Part shown: piece after piece, positions 23,745-35,196 of the stretch
Numbering within the stretch: the stretch's first letter is position 1
How the letters are laid out: each line of letters begins with the position of its first letter
Assembly (NCBI GenBank): GCA_034359265.1
Contig: CP136893.1
Coordinates: forward strand, 22,700,001-22,764,000
DNA length: 64,000 nucleotides
Source of the DNA: Canna indica
Lineage: Eukaryota; Streptophyta; Magnoliopsida; Zingiberales; Cannaceae
Reading direction: 5' to 3'
Notes under the pieces: generated by a model
The model's database searches: none
What the model was told of the DNA's origin: nothing
The model's input: the letters and a program-made list of their open reading frames with translations, nothing else
Program-made: the position numbers and the translations under genes

Positions 23745-24271
23745 TAAAAAGTTGATGAGAAAATTAGAGCTTGGGTACGAAAAAATACACGCGTGCCAAA
23801 ATAACTGTATTTTATATTATAAAGAAAATGCGCAATTGGATAAATGTCCTGTATGTGAACATCCTCATTACAAGGAGAAGAAATCGATTCGATAGAAAAA
23901 TATTTCGTTTAAGGTGCTTCGGTATTTTCCACTGACATCGAGGCTTCAAAGATAATTATTCATATCGAAAAAGATGTTCCCCTATATGAGTTTGGCATGC
24001 AAGAAGTCGTGATGAAACAATAATGACTCATCCATTCGACAGTGAAGCATGGAAACATTTGGATACATATTATTCTTCATTTGCTAGGGATACTAGAAAT
24101 ATTTGATTGGGATTGTACACAGATGGTTTTAATCCATTTGGTCATTCTGTAACTCCTTATTCGATTTGGCCAGTGCTGTTAATAATTTATAATTTACCAC
24201 AGTCAATGTGTATGAAAGATGAATTTATTTATTTTTCGATAATTATTTCAGGTCCTAAGGGTCCATGAGCA
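23745..24271 (+). pseudogene. TNP2 transposase fragment (core), copy 3
   Basis: It resumes directly after the nested element with KKLMRKLELGYEKIHAC-like sequence (KLMRKLELGYEK, one base change leading to a shift in HACQNNCILYYKENAQLDK). It continues through LRYFPLTSRLQR, HPFDSEAWKHLDTYY, LYTDGFNPFGHSVTPYSIWP and IISGPKGP. Stops occur near 23896, 23950 and 24104. The frame then jumps at GPKGP into the EHVDMLWREF exon of the second gene, which shows an internal deletion. Alignment to copy 2 is continuous on both sides of the break. Confidence 0.87.
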
Positions 24272-25436
24272 CGTGGACATGCTCTGGCGTGAGTTTAAGG
24301 TACGTATTTAAAAATTTTATATATGTGTATTTAAAAAATTTTAATCAGCTTGATTATTATTGGTACTGATATTATTATTTTGCAGGCTCGCTATAGTTAG
24401 CCAGAGGAGCAGAGGCCATTCATTTACAATGCGTGGGAGGCCATTCATTTACAATTCGTGGGAGGTCATTTCTCAGTAGAGGTACAACTGCCAGTTGGGG
24501 CAGGCTTGGGCACAAGCAATGGCTCGAGCTAGGGCCACAAACATAGCGGAGACTCAGGGATACGACCTCGATTGGATTACTTTAGATATTTGGGATCAGC
24601 TCGTGTTGATATGGGCGATCGAGCGGTGGCAAGAGGTATATAGGACTGTGGCTAGAAATCGCATGTCGGGGGGAGAAGCGTGTCACACTAGCGGCTTTGT
24701 TTCATTTGTCGTGCACGCGAGACGCACGATAAGTATTATACCTTATTTTGAATTATATATTTTATTTGTTACTATGTGTACTAATTAATGTATTTGTTTT
24801 GTAAATGTAGACGACGGTGATGGATGATTGGACTATCCACCGACCATCCCCGATGGAGGTGTTTGAGAGGACATGGGGCGGGGGAGTACATCGACACCCG
24901 CGTTGCAGTCATCATGGTAAGTATATTTGTTTCAATTGTGCATTATTTATTTATAATTTAAGTTTTAGGAAAAATATGAAACAAAAAACCAAACTTGTGT
25001 AGGAGACCTACACTTAGACGGTGATGCAGCACAGGGGCACCCCCGAGGACTTTGACGCTGGAGCGTGGGTCGAGGCTGCAAGTGGCTGGGACCACGATTA
25101 CGTCTATAGCTTTGTTAATAGTGGTCATGCACGAGCTGTGCTTGGGCCACTTGGGGCACCGACCCCTTCGGCAGCCGGTGAGCAGCCCTCCACCTCTAGG
25201 ATTAATGATCAGAACAGGAGGATATCGACACTGGAGGAGACGGTCGCACGATAGAGTGAGATGATGGCTCATTAGATTCAGATGATGGCTGAGATGTATG
25301 CCATGCTGAGACAGATGATATGTCAGTCCAGCGGTGTACACTCAGATCCATCATCATCGATTCAGTCCACGTCGGTGTACACTCAAGCACTCCAGACCCC
25401 GCCATATGATCCCGACCTTCCTCCACCATCGTAGTG
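24272..25436 (+). pseudogene. CACTA second protein (TnpA-like), copy 3, broken
   Basis: Exons match those of the intact copy 2 gene. The end of exon 2 (EHVDMLWREFK) has a GTACGT donor. Exon 3 starts at 24385 (AQAMARARATNIAETQGYDL, DWITLDIWDQLVLIWAIERW). Exon 4 covers 24811-24917 and exon 5 starts near 25012 (GTPEDFDAGAWVEAASGWDH). Exon 3 carries a TAG and a direct duplication of GAGGCCATTCATTTACAATG near 24410-24475. Its donor has changed from GT to AT, and exon 5 holds several in-frame stops. In copy 2 the protein is 407 residues. Confidence 0.85.
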
Positions 25437-25749
25437 AGCTTTTATTGTTTTATGACTTGATTGACTTGGATATTGACTTGTTATATACTTGTTATTTGGA
25501 TATCTTAGAGTTATTTATTTTGTGACTTGATATATTGATTTGTATCGTGTTGATACGAAAGTTTTGATTTTGTATATTTTTTGTACGATTGTGAATAATT
25601 ATAATTATAAGTATAATTATTTTGATGTATATCTGGGTGTATTCGTGATGTGTGTGTGTGAATGTATGTGTATATGAATGGATGTGTTTATGGGTGTGTG
25701 AGTTATGTATCAGGTTATAAAGGAAACAATAAAAAAATTTAATTTTCAA

Positions 25750-26240
25750 ATTTCTTAGTTACAGGTTAACATCATCAGCAACAGCCTTTCCACGGTCATC
25801 TATTTGGAAGTCGTTGCTGAAAGTGTATCATAATTCCTGGGCCGCAAACTCAAAGTCGTTGCTAATGAACTATAACAACGGCTGCAACAGCCTTTCAACA
25901 AAGGCTTTGCAATGGCTAGCAGGCCGTTGCTGATGGCAACATCTGCAATAGTCGACATGTCGTTGCGGAACCGTTGTTGATAAAAGTAGCAGTAACAACA
26001 ACGCCTCGTTGTTGAGCCGTGAATGATAATGTATCAATAACGAATGTGGCTCGTTGCGGAACCGTTGCTGATAACTTATCAGCAACGACGCGAGCGACCA
26101 TTGCAGATCCGTTGTTAAGTTATTAGGTACGCGATCTTCTGCAATGGCCACGTTGCAACGGGTGCGGCCGTTGTTGATGGTCTTCAACAACGGCATAGCA
26201 ACGGATCCAACCGTTGGTGATGCTCGATATTCCTGTAGTA
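25750..26240. repeat. Subterminal repeats and right end of CACTA copy 3
   Basis: Inverted units built on GTTGCTGATAACTTATCAGC, CAACAACGGC and TTGCGGAACCGTTG are spread over about 450 bp. They end in a decayed terminus, ATTCCTGTAGTA. The pattern parallels the CAGCAACGGC arrays of copy 2. Confidence 0.75.
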
Positions 26241-28358
26241 AAAGTCAAAGGTAAAACCCGAAAACCACGACAAAACTTAGGGCAGCACTAGCAAGCCAAG
26301 AAAGAAAAAAGGACAAAAACCACCAAAACCCGAAGGAAAAAGAAGAAGGAGACAGTGGCAGAACATAGAAATCGACAGATACAGCCGAAACCCTAACACG
26401 AAGAATAAACCTAATAGGAAGGAAACAAAAATCCACCCGAGGAAACCCCGAAAGAAAGAGAAAAGATCAAGAAAAATAGAGGAGAAAACAACATAAGGAG
26501 AGAAAAAAACAAAACAATCTCAAGAAGAATAGAGGAGAAACAAGACAAAGAGAACCAAAAAGAGCTAAGAACAAAACAACACAAAAAAAGAGAGAATAAC
26601 GGGACAAAAAGAAGGAAAAAAAAAAGAGAGGAACCAACAAAAAAAAAACCCAAAGAAACAAACAAATCAGAGACGAAAAAGGAACTAGTCAAAACAAAAG
26701 GAGCAAAAGAGAACTAAAAAAGAACGAGGAAAAACAAACACAACGAACCAGAAGATCACTAAGAAACACTAAGAAAAAAGGACTCAACAACAATAAAAAA
26801 ACACCGCAGGAGGAAGGAGAAACAACCAAAACACATATCCTAGATCAAAAATAGGAACGTAGTAGGGTAAAGAGATTTTACCAAGACTACGAGATCGAAA
26901 GGAAGATCAAGGATCAAGCACAGATTGCCGCAGGGAATGAGGCATCGAGAACTCCGTCTCTACCGTGCACTACAGAATCACAGCCATATCAAGAGCAAAG
27001 AAACATTTTGCTGAGGAAGAAGCGCCACAAGCACTGAGCAGCCGCAAGAAAAATAAAATGGCAGAAAAAAGTGACGGGGGAAAGATATCATGAAAGATGA
27101 CTTGCACCACACGCCACCAAAAAAGGTCACGAGCACAGCACGAGACACTAGAAGGTTCCACCACGAATTCCAAGTGACCAGCAACTTGACTTGCACCACA
27201 TGACACTGCTGAATCCCAAAAGATCAGCTTCGAGCCTTGCACCGCACGCCACCAGGAGCGCATGAGCAAAGCACAAGGCACTCGAAGCTTCTGCCGACGA
27301 AGCCCAAAAGCTTCTTGAGCCCAAGAAACCAAAGACATCAAGAAGCCTACATCAGAGGCCCCAAATGATATTCTTTACATGCTCCTTGGTCAGCACTAGG
27401 TTGAATCAAGGACATGTTAGTGTGCATGCTATGAATGGATTTTTCATCTCAATGAAAATAATTCAATATCTTAATTTAACAAACCAAATTAGGAGTTATT
27501 TAGAAAATTATAAGAACTAAAATGAATACAAAAGCAAATTTAGGGGATAAAATGAGACCTTCCAAAGTTTAGAGGTCCAAATAAGACTAAAAATAAATAT
27601 CAAATATTCAAAATAGGTTTTCCAAATTTCAAAAACTAAAGTGAAAATCATAACCTAGCTACATGAAGAAAGTGAAATTAGTTCTATATATAATTTAACT
27701 TGAAAATTGACTTGATCCAATAAATATATATCACTAAAAATGACCTAGAATGATTGTAAAAAAAAATTGCTGCTTAAAATGATTATGCAATTTACTTAGT
27801 TGAGGATTTTCACAATTATATCTCAACTTTTTATTTATACCAACGGATACTTTTAACTTTTATTTTATTTTAATTATATTTCATCATCAAACAAATGTAA
27901 GATATATCATTTGAGTGTTAACGTGGGACTAATGATGTGGATTAGCAGTTTTGTCAACATATTAAAATATAATAAAAAAATATAAAAATGCCAAATCAGC
28001 CTACTAAAAAATCAAAATTAGGATTTAATTAGATTATATATTTTTTGAATATTTAGATTTTTTTCAATTATATCCAAACTTTTTTATTTGTACCAATTGA
28101 GTATTCTAATTTTTATTTCGTGCTTAATTCTTTTGAGTCTCATACGTATACTCCATCTTACTTGATGTCCCCATGCTTAATTCTTTTAAATCTTATGCGA
28201 TTATTAGAATTTTGACACATTCATTTTGAGTATTTGTTATGCTTAATTTATTTATATAATCTAAATATCTTAAATATTCTCCCACTTGTCAGATTTAAGG
28301 TCGTTAAATTGAGAACTTTCATGTCATCTTATAACATATTAATTTCCTATTTAATATT
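26241..28358. other. Purine-rich tract and AT-rich DNA, no gene recognised
   Basis: 26250-26950 is strongly purine-biased on this strand (AAAGAAAAAA, GAGGAGAAACAAGAC type). The long leucine/phenylalanine frames on the other strand are compositional. 26990-27345 holds a diverged direct repeat offset by about 140 bp (CTTGCACCACACGCCACCA at 27101, CTTGCACCGCACGCCACCAG at 27236). Both could be the untranslated leader of a retroelement read on the minus strand, but no domain is visible. From 27345 to 28358 the DNA is AT-rich without features. Confidence 0.5.
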
Positions 28359-29519
28359 CACTACAAAAATAAATTAAAATTTTGACCCCTATTTTGACAT
28401 TATTTAAAAGGAAAATATAGGTGTTATAATTCTAATTCCGACTCCTCTAAATGGGTCAAAATAAGAGTCAAAAGTTTATGATATCGACGCCTCTAATAGG
28501 TGTCAGAATTAGAATTTCAACTCTTTTAAATGTTATAATATATGAAAAATTACCCAAAAAATATGAACTTTTTCCCTTTTCTATTTTTAGCACGATCTTT
28601 TTTCCTTTGCATAGAAATACACAAATTTTGGATTCGTTATCATGTTTGATAGCACGTGAATTGACCCACCAATTTTAACAAATGTTGATGTATTACGTTA
28701 ACAACGATAACGTGGCTAACGGTTGCTGACATGGATCACACTCATTGGCTGAGTGGTTTCCGAATGACGAATTACCATAAAGTGGGGTCGGAACGAAGAA
28801 TTACCATTTTATGGTAATTCACCATTTCGACACCGCTTAGTCAGTGAGTGTGATGCCACGCCAGTAACCGTTAGCCATGTCGTCACCGCTAACGTGATAC
28901 ATCAACACATTTTCTGTTAAAAATGATGGGTCAACTCACATTGTGCCAAACGTGATAATGAATTCAAAGTTTTTTTTACTTCCATATATGTAAAGAAAAA
29001 AAGTCATGCTAAAAATAGAAAAATGGCAAAGTTAATATATTTTTTGGCAATTTTTCCTATAATATAATATTATAACATTATAATATATAAAATTAATATA
29101 TATAATTATAATATAATAATATGAGATTATTATTTATATTTTACAATGTTTAAAAAATTTATAGAACATGATATGATAACATTTTTTTACGTTTAAGGAG
29201 GTCTTTATTTATAATAGTTAATTAAGGGTAGTTAGGAATTTTTTTAAATCTATATGGGACTAAAAAAAGATATTTATAATATTTTAGAATAATTAGAAAA
29301 AAAATTAACTGGTGTGAGAGTAAAAATGCCAGTTTCATTTTTTTTAAATAATGATAAATCGAGTCCACATTAGCGTCGGTATTGACAAACCAGCATTGGT
29401 TTCTTTAAATCGACGCATGTTTCGGTGCCGGTTTTATTATTTTATTTTTTTGAACCCGACGCCCTTAATTTCCTAGCATCGATTTCATAATAACATCTTT
29501 TTTCATTTTTGTTGTAGTG
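28359..29519. mobile_element. Small non-autonomous CACTA-type element
   Basis: It starts CACTACAAAAAT at 28359 and ends ATTTTTGTTGTAGTG at 29519, so the first seven terminal bases match when inverted. Subterminal phrases such as GACGCCTCTAATAGGTGTC and GACGCATGTTTCGGTGCCGG are typical of small CACTA elements. The flanking triplets are ATT and ATC, so the target duplication is imperfect. It has no coding capacity. A Mutator-like MITE sits inside at 28543-29057. Confidence 0.65.
28543..29057. mobile_element. Mutator-like palindromic MITE with 9-bp target duplication
   Basis: The ends (TGAAAAATTACCCAAAAAAT at the left, ATTTTTTGGCAATTTTTCC at the right) are inverted repeats, and pairing continues to a centre near 28810 (ATTACCATTTTATGGTAAT). 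An exact 9-bp duplication, TATAATATA, flanks it at 28534-28542 and 29058-29066, the hallmark of Mutator-type transposition. It has no gene. Confidence 0.9.
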
Positions 29520-30308
29520 ATCTATCGTTAGCAAACTAAGCATTCTCCACTTGTCCGGCCTAAGATCATTAAATTTACTACTAATTAGTAACATGAATTG
29601 ATTTACTTCAGAAGTTAAAATAAAATAGATTTCAAATAATAGCTTTTACCTAATGGAAATCTATTTTCGGCGGCCAACCAAACAACACCCGAGTAAAAAA
29701 TAAAAATAAAAACAACATATTTACCTTTTGTTTTTTCGCTTAGTTTTGCTACTAAATTTTATGAACTCTTGTTGTATATAATTATTGGACATGTCATATA
29801 GCTTAGTCATGCATTTAGTTATAGTTACTTAATTATTTGCATGAGATGATGAGATAGATTTTCTATTTTTGTTGTTACGATTATAGTTATTCATGTTGTT
29901 GATGAAATTAAAAAGGAATGTTTTCAGTTATTGGTTCGCCGATAACCAATAATCGAAACCGATTATATATTTCGGTTTCGGTTTCCAATTATCCGTCGCC
30001 ATAATTAATTATTTTGATAATTTTTAGATAATCTAGTTTATCAGTTAGTAAATGGGTAACTGGTTCTATTCGAATCGAACTAACCAATTTCAGTTTCAAA
30101 TATTAGTTTTTAATTCAAATTCGATTTCGGCTAACCAGTTTTTAATTCGGCTATCAAGTTTTTAATTCAATTTCGATTTCGATTAATCACAAAAAATATG
30201 GTTAACCGAAGCGTTGCTATCCCTACTCTTGATGTGTGAGAGTGTGCAGGAAACTCAACACTCCGGCTACACTATTAATTAATTTGATAGTTTATTTATC
30301 TTCAATGA

Positions 30309-30352
<44 letters not shown>

Positions 30353-31356
30353 TTTTGACATGGTAGTTTTCACTCCATAACATAATGTTATAATTGCTTT
30401 TTGTTGTCATATTGAAATATCCTAATAATTTTTCCATTGATCTGTATTATAATTATTTCAGATCAGCATTTTCAAATAGCTACTTGAAGAGTTTTGGAGA
30501 GATAGAGTTTCAAAGAGGTGACACCATAGGTGTATTTTCTTTTGGAATAACATAGCTTTAGTTTGGCTTACTCCCTTATTGTTAAAACTTCTCATTTTAA
30601 GAAATTTGATATCCTATAATTAAACATATGATGCTCCTACATCTCATTTTACTACACTATAAATTAATTAAATCTAGGTTATGTTATTTGGAATTCCTTA
30701 TTGTACTTTATTTTTTAATTAGTCGCTATTATTTAGAGGTCTTCTTACGTAACCTACTAGGTGATATCCTCCATTGGACGATTGATCCTAAGATAGGCGT
30801 AACAAAGTTTCTTAAAGTAATTCTTATGAATAATCTTATATTATAAATTTATCATGTCCCTCCTTGGGTCACACCCTATGAGGTGAATCTCGTCTAAGAG
30901 AAAGCGTGATGAGGGAATATGATACAGTAGAAGGATCAAGTAATCATCCGAATTGATAAATAAATTGCAGCCAAATGTAAAGATTAAAAAACCATAGAAT
31001 AATAATAATAATAAAGTTTATAATGTGGTCCAACTAATATATCAATAAGTCGTGTATTTCACGCTATCAAATTTATTGGCGTACATAAGTGATCTAATTA
31101 TTTTGAATAATATTCCCCATTGATATCTCATAAAATATGAGATTTATGCGCAGATATAAAAGGGTAATTTTTAATTTTATAATGGGCAAAATAATAAATT
31201 ACAATAATTTCATAATTCTATATATAGGGTTATGATCGCGAGTCACGCACGCATATTCTCCACTCTTCTGAAAGACTGAAACCTCCCATTAATCATTGAA
31301 AAAGAGATTTGGCGCGTTGGTTTGGAAAGCTGCAAACCCACATCTTTAATTCCGCA
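29520..31356. other. AT-rich intergenic DNA with (AT)n microsatellite
   Basis: No gene seen. 29930-30200 holds repeated phrases built on CGGTTTCGGTTTC and TTCGGCTAACCAG, a pattern often found in degenerate hAT-type MITEs. An (AT)20 run lies at 30310-30350. The frame at 30628-30846 is low-complexity and resembles nothing known. Confidence 0.5.
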
Positions 31357-33618
31357 ATGGATTTCGGTATGCTTTCAATATTATGTTAAGTTAACGATTT
31401 CAACATGTATGATTTTAGGGTTTTCTACAAGTTTCTGAATTTGTTGTTTAATCTACAATTAGTATTTGAGGAATATATTTTGTATATGCTGTTCTTGATC
31501 TGTCATTAAGATTAAGATTTACATGTTACTATTTACTGGTAAATTACATGTTCATTGTGGTTTCACATTGAATAAACAAACAAACAAACAAAATTTAGAG
31601 GAAGACTGCGACCACGCGCCACGTGCCGTTAATCGCCGGTAGTGGGCGGCTTCGTCCCCTAGCCACGATGGCGACCAGTGCATGCAGTCGGGCACCATCG
31701 GCTGCATGGCAGCGCATGAGGTCGGCCGGGACGTGACTGTGTCGCTTCGGTGTCACCGACGCAGTCCTTCCCGGTGCTGTGTTTCCCGGCGCAGTCCTTT
31801 GGCTGGACTCGAGGTTGTGGGATGAGGCCACGTACGCGGTCGCCGGTGCAGTGTTGCTCGGCCCCGGGGGATGACAGCCAGACGCCGGCGTCTCCGGATC
31901 CAGCCCGTTCCCGATCCCTCCCGCTACATCGCTTCGACCTTCTGATCACCACCAGGCGCCGGCGCGATCTTCGCCGGCGTATGAGGATGGGTCGCGATCA
32001 ACATGACAAGCGCCGGCTGGAAGGAGTTAGGGTTTGCGGGGAACCGCTGGCTTTAAGGAGAAGCGGGAAGAGATTGAATTAAAATCGGTTCATGCTAAAA
32101 TTAAATTGAACGGTTCATTTTAATTGAACCGGTCCAGTGCTTTCCAATTAAATCGGTCCAGCTGGTTAAATTATATCCCGTTCAGGCACATTTGATTCAA
32201 TCCGACCCAGACTTGATCAATTGGATCTGGTTCATGCAATCTTCTGACCAGTTCAGTGTAATTCTATGACCGGTTCAACACAATTTAATTTGGTCGGTTC
32301 AGCATAATTTTGACTGTTTTAATATAATTTTAATCAATTTTGGTTTAGAATTAAATAACGCCACATTTTCTAGTATGTTTAATATTCTGAAATGAGTTGA
32401 TTCAAATAACATGTCACCAAAGTGACATTGTGTAAAATTAACCAGTTTGGAATATATAACATGATTGTATGTTTGAAATTCAGGCAGAGTGATCGACTCA
32501 AAGAAAAGTTATTATTTAGTTGAATTTTATACATGCTTGTGGTGATAAATATGTGACTATCATAAGATATTCAATTACTAGATATGTTTGTCTAAAGATA
32601 AAATGTCAATATTGTGCTAGATATGTTGTGATATAGCATGCTATTATTTACTTCTCTCTTGTATTATTAATTTATTGAGCTAATTATGTTTTTCTTCTCT
32701 ATTCTATTATTAATTTATTGAGCTAACTATGTTTTCCTTTTCTATTCAGCTAATGCTTCTGCTATCTCAATTACCGCCATAATTAACTCCATTCCTATGT
32801 TGACTGACGTAAACTTTAAGATTTGGAAAGAGAACATTATGATAGTTCTCGGATATATGGATTTGGACTTGGCACTTTGGACGAACCAACCTGTTGCTCT
32901 TACAGATCAAAGTTCCCATGAGGATAAAAGGGAATTTGAGCGGTGGGATCGATCCAATCGCCTGAGTCTCATGATCATGAAGCGTGCAGTTCCAAAAAGT
33001 TGTAGGGGCACTATGTGTGAAGAGACTAATGCTAAATTATTCTTTGCTGCTATTGAGAAATATTTTGAGAAAAATGAAAAGGCTGAGACAAACATGCTTT
33101 TAGCAAATCTTGTTTCAATGAGATACAAAGGCAATGAGAACATAATGGAGTACATCATGAAGATGTCTATTCTAGCTTCAAAATTGAAGGCATTAAAGTT
33201 AGATCTTTCTGAGGATTTACTGGTGCATCTGATTTTGATATCTCTTCCTACACAATTCAATCAATTCAAGATCAATTACAACAATCAAAAGGAGAAGTGG
33301 ACTCTCAATGAGCTCGTTTCTTATTGCGTGCAAGAGGAGAAAAAATTGAAGCAAGATAAGAAAGAGAATGCTAAATTGACATTAACCTTTAAAGACAATG
33401 ACAATAAAAGGCCTAATGCTAAGGAAGCTGTAGGTGCTCCACAAAAGAAGAAACAAAAAAATCAAGCTGAGGGTCGCACCTGTTTCTTTTGCAAGGCAAA
33501 TGGACACATGAAAAAGGAATGTACCAAGTATCACATTTGGCGTGCAAAGAAAGGTATATTTTTCACTCTGATTTGTTCTAATGTTAATTTAACTTATATA
33601 GCCATGGACACTTTGTAG
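31357..33618 (+). pseudogene. Ty1/copia gag with probable intron
   Basis: The main open frame (ATG at 32797) encodes a copia gag: PMLTDVNFKIWKENIMIVLG at the start, EKNEKAETNMLLANLVSMRY in the middle, and a CCHC zinc knuckle CFFCKANGHMKKEC near the end. Upstream, an ATG at 31357 gives MDF followed by a GT at 31367, and a pyrimidine-rich acceptor ends at 32749. Joining them gives MDFANASAISITAIINSIPM in frame with gag, so a 1383-bp intron is likely; this is inference. After the knuckle the frame runs to a stop at 33616. The gag is intact but the element is dead downstream. No LTR was recognised. Confidence 0.8.
31590..32090. other. GC-rich segment inside the presumed gag intron
   Basis: This 500-bp block is far richer in GC than its surroundings and has overlapping frames on both strands (31750-32082 plus, 31659-31952 minus) without any recognisable domain. 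It is followed at 32085-32330 by scattered copies of an AACCGGTTCA / GGTTCA motif. It could be an insertion, part of an LTR or leader, or a captured piece. Nothing decides between them. Confidence 0.4.
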
Positions 33619-34110
33619 ATAGGTTTTGGTGCTATTACTCATATAAGTGTATCTATACAGGGTTGCCTGAGCTATCGAATGTCAATTGATACTGAAAGAT
33701 TCATCTATGTGGGTGATATCAAATCAATTGAAGTTGGGGCTATAGGCTCGTTTAGGTTATAGTTGAGAATTGAATGTTACATGAACTTGAAAGATACTTA
33801 TGTAGTACCATCTTTTAGATAAAATTTAGTCTTTGTTTCTATATTAGACAATTTTAGTTTTTTTCTTGATTCAAATATTGTTGGTACTGGAGATCAGGTG
33901 CCAATTGGAGTTCAGATGTCTTAGAACTAATTCATACAAATATTTGTGGACATTTCCTTACGACTTCATGTCTTAGAACTAATTCATACATTCAACAATA
34001 CTTTATTTCGTTAATAGACGACTACTCTCGATACTTCATTTAAACATTAACTTATTAACGAGAGGGCTAACAGAGGGAGGTTATTTGAACAACTAATGTA
34101 GTGGATTGAG
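33619..34110 (+). pseudogene. Decayed copia protease and integrase start
   Basis: Following gag, the translation IGFGAITHISVSIQGCLSYR sits where the protease normally reads DSGATTHIS, so the catalytic aspartate triplet is lost. GDIKSIEVGAIGSFRL and DTYVVPSFR mark the pre-integrase region. ELIHTNICGHF and QQYFISLIDDYSRYFI mark the integrase start. Stops and a duplicated phrase (GTCTTAGAACTAATTCATAC at 33919 and 33969) break it, and similarity ends near 34110. Confidence 0.75.
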
Positions 34111-35196
34111 ACTTTGTGTACATTTAGTAGTTTAGATATGCCTTGTACACATGGTCTATAGACATATGGTCTATAGTCGATGAGAATTTCGTATAATTTA
34201 TCCAAAAAAATATGAGAAAATTTATGGGATACATATATGAGACAATTTCCTATTCAAGAGCTTCGGCAAAACTCTTGAACAAGTTTAAGAGTTTTGTCTG
34301 AAACTCTTAAGCACATGATTATCTCAACATCGGTAAGTCCATAATTCTCCTTATATTTATTTTGGTTCCTACGAATTTTTTTTGTGACTTTGTAGATTTG
34401 TTTTAGAATTTTAGAACACACATTTTCAGTGAGATTTGAATATGTTCGAGAGTTTGAGCAAAATTTTTTAACAAGAAATTATCTCTTTAAAGTCTTAAGC
34501 CTCACCAATTTTTTTTATTTCTGAAATTTATATGAATTATAATTTTTTTGTAATTTTAAAATATATATTTTGATGAGATTCGGATATATTAAAGAGTTTG
34601 GAAAAACTCTTAACAAAATATTATCTCAATTTTTTTGCATTATAGAGGGTAAAATTGAAATTTTAACTTTTCATTCTGGTTCTAAAGATTTAGATATTTT
34701 TATTTCGGGTTTTCAGAATTTCTTATAAATTTATTTCGATTTTGAGAAGATGGTATATGTTTTTGAGTAAAAATGTTATGATGTCCATATTTTGAAAGAT
34801 TTTTGTCTTTCAGAATAATTCGATTACTTTCCCTTTCTTTCTCTTAAATGCCCCTCCAATGGAAAAAACTTTTTTATTACCAATATATCCTACCAAAGCC
34901 ACTAAATCTGCAAGGGCAAATCAGGTAAACGGAGTTCGCATTTCGATGTACACACTTTTTCAAGTCACTAGTGGCTGCTTCTGAGTCCGTTGTTCGACAA
35001 AGAGGAAACAGCAAAAGTTTCTTTGTAAAATTGCCACGTAAGAAATTAATCACTTATATGTTTGATGTGCTTCACAACAAAACTGTTTCCTATTTGTAGA
35101 AAACCTCGAATCTGATAAGACTCTCTTATTTGTTTCTTCGATACCTAAGATCAATCTCTTTCTCTCTCTTTCGCTCCAAGGAACTTCGCCACCACC
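34111..35196. other. AT-rich upstream region of the RETICULATA-related gene
   Basis: 34200-34800 has repeated phrases such as AAACTCTTGAACAAG and AGAGTTTTGTCTGAAACTC, which are probably old repeat DNA. Close to the gene, 35140-35180 is CT-rich (CTTTCTCTCTCTTTCGCTCC), like a plant 5' leader. No confident TATA box was found. Confidence 0.45.

Larger units (their letters stand above)
16096..26240 (+). mobile_element. CACTA copy 3: truncated, internally deleted, split by a nested CACTA
   Basis: A plus-strand relative of the complete element at 49927-57196. It starts inside TNP2 at 16096, with no left terminus. It continues to 16424, is interrupted by a nested element, and resumes at 23745 in the same codon. 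Within TNP2 it jumps at about 24272 into the second gene, a deletion of about 2.7 kb compared with copy 2. It ends near 26240 with ATTCCTGTAGTA, a decayed form of the TTTCTAGTAGTG end. The last 500 bp hold CAGCAACGGC-type subterminal repeats like those of copy 2, so the two belong to the same family. Confidence 0.85.

Noticed and set aside
26411..26692. Open frame of 93 codons, Phe/Leu/Ser-rich, minus strand
   Set aside because: It is the complement of a purine-rich tract; composition alone gives long pyrimidine-rich frames. No domain or codon bias supports it.
31595..32082. Overlapping frames of up to 110 codons on both strands in a GC-rich block
   Set aside because: Frames overlap on opposite strands without any domain, as expected from GC-rich DNA with few stop codons.
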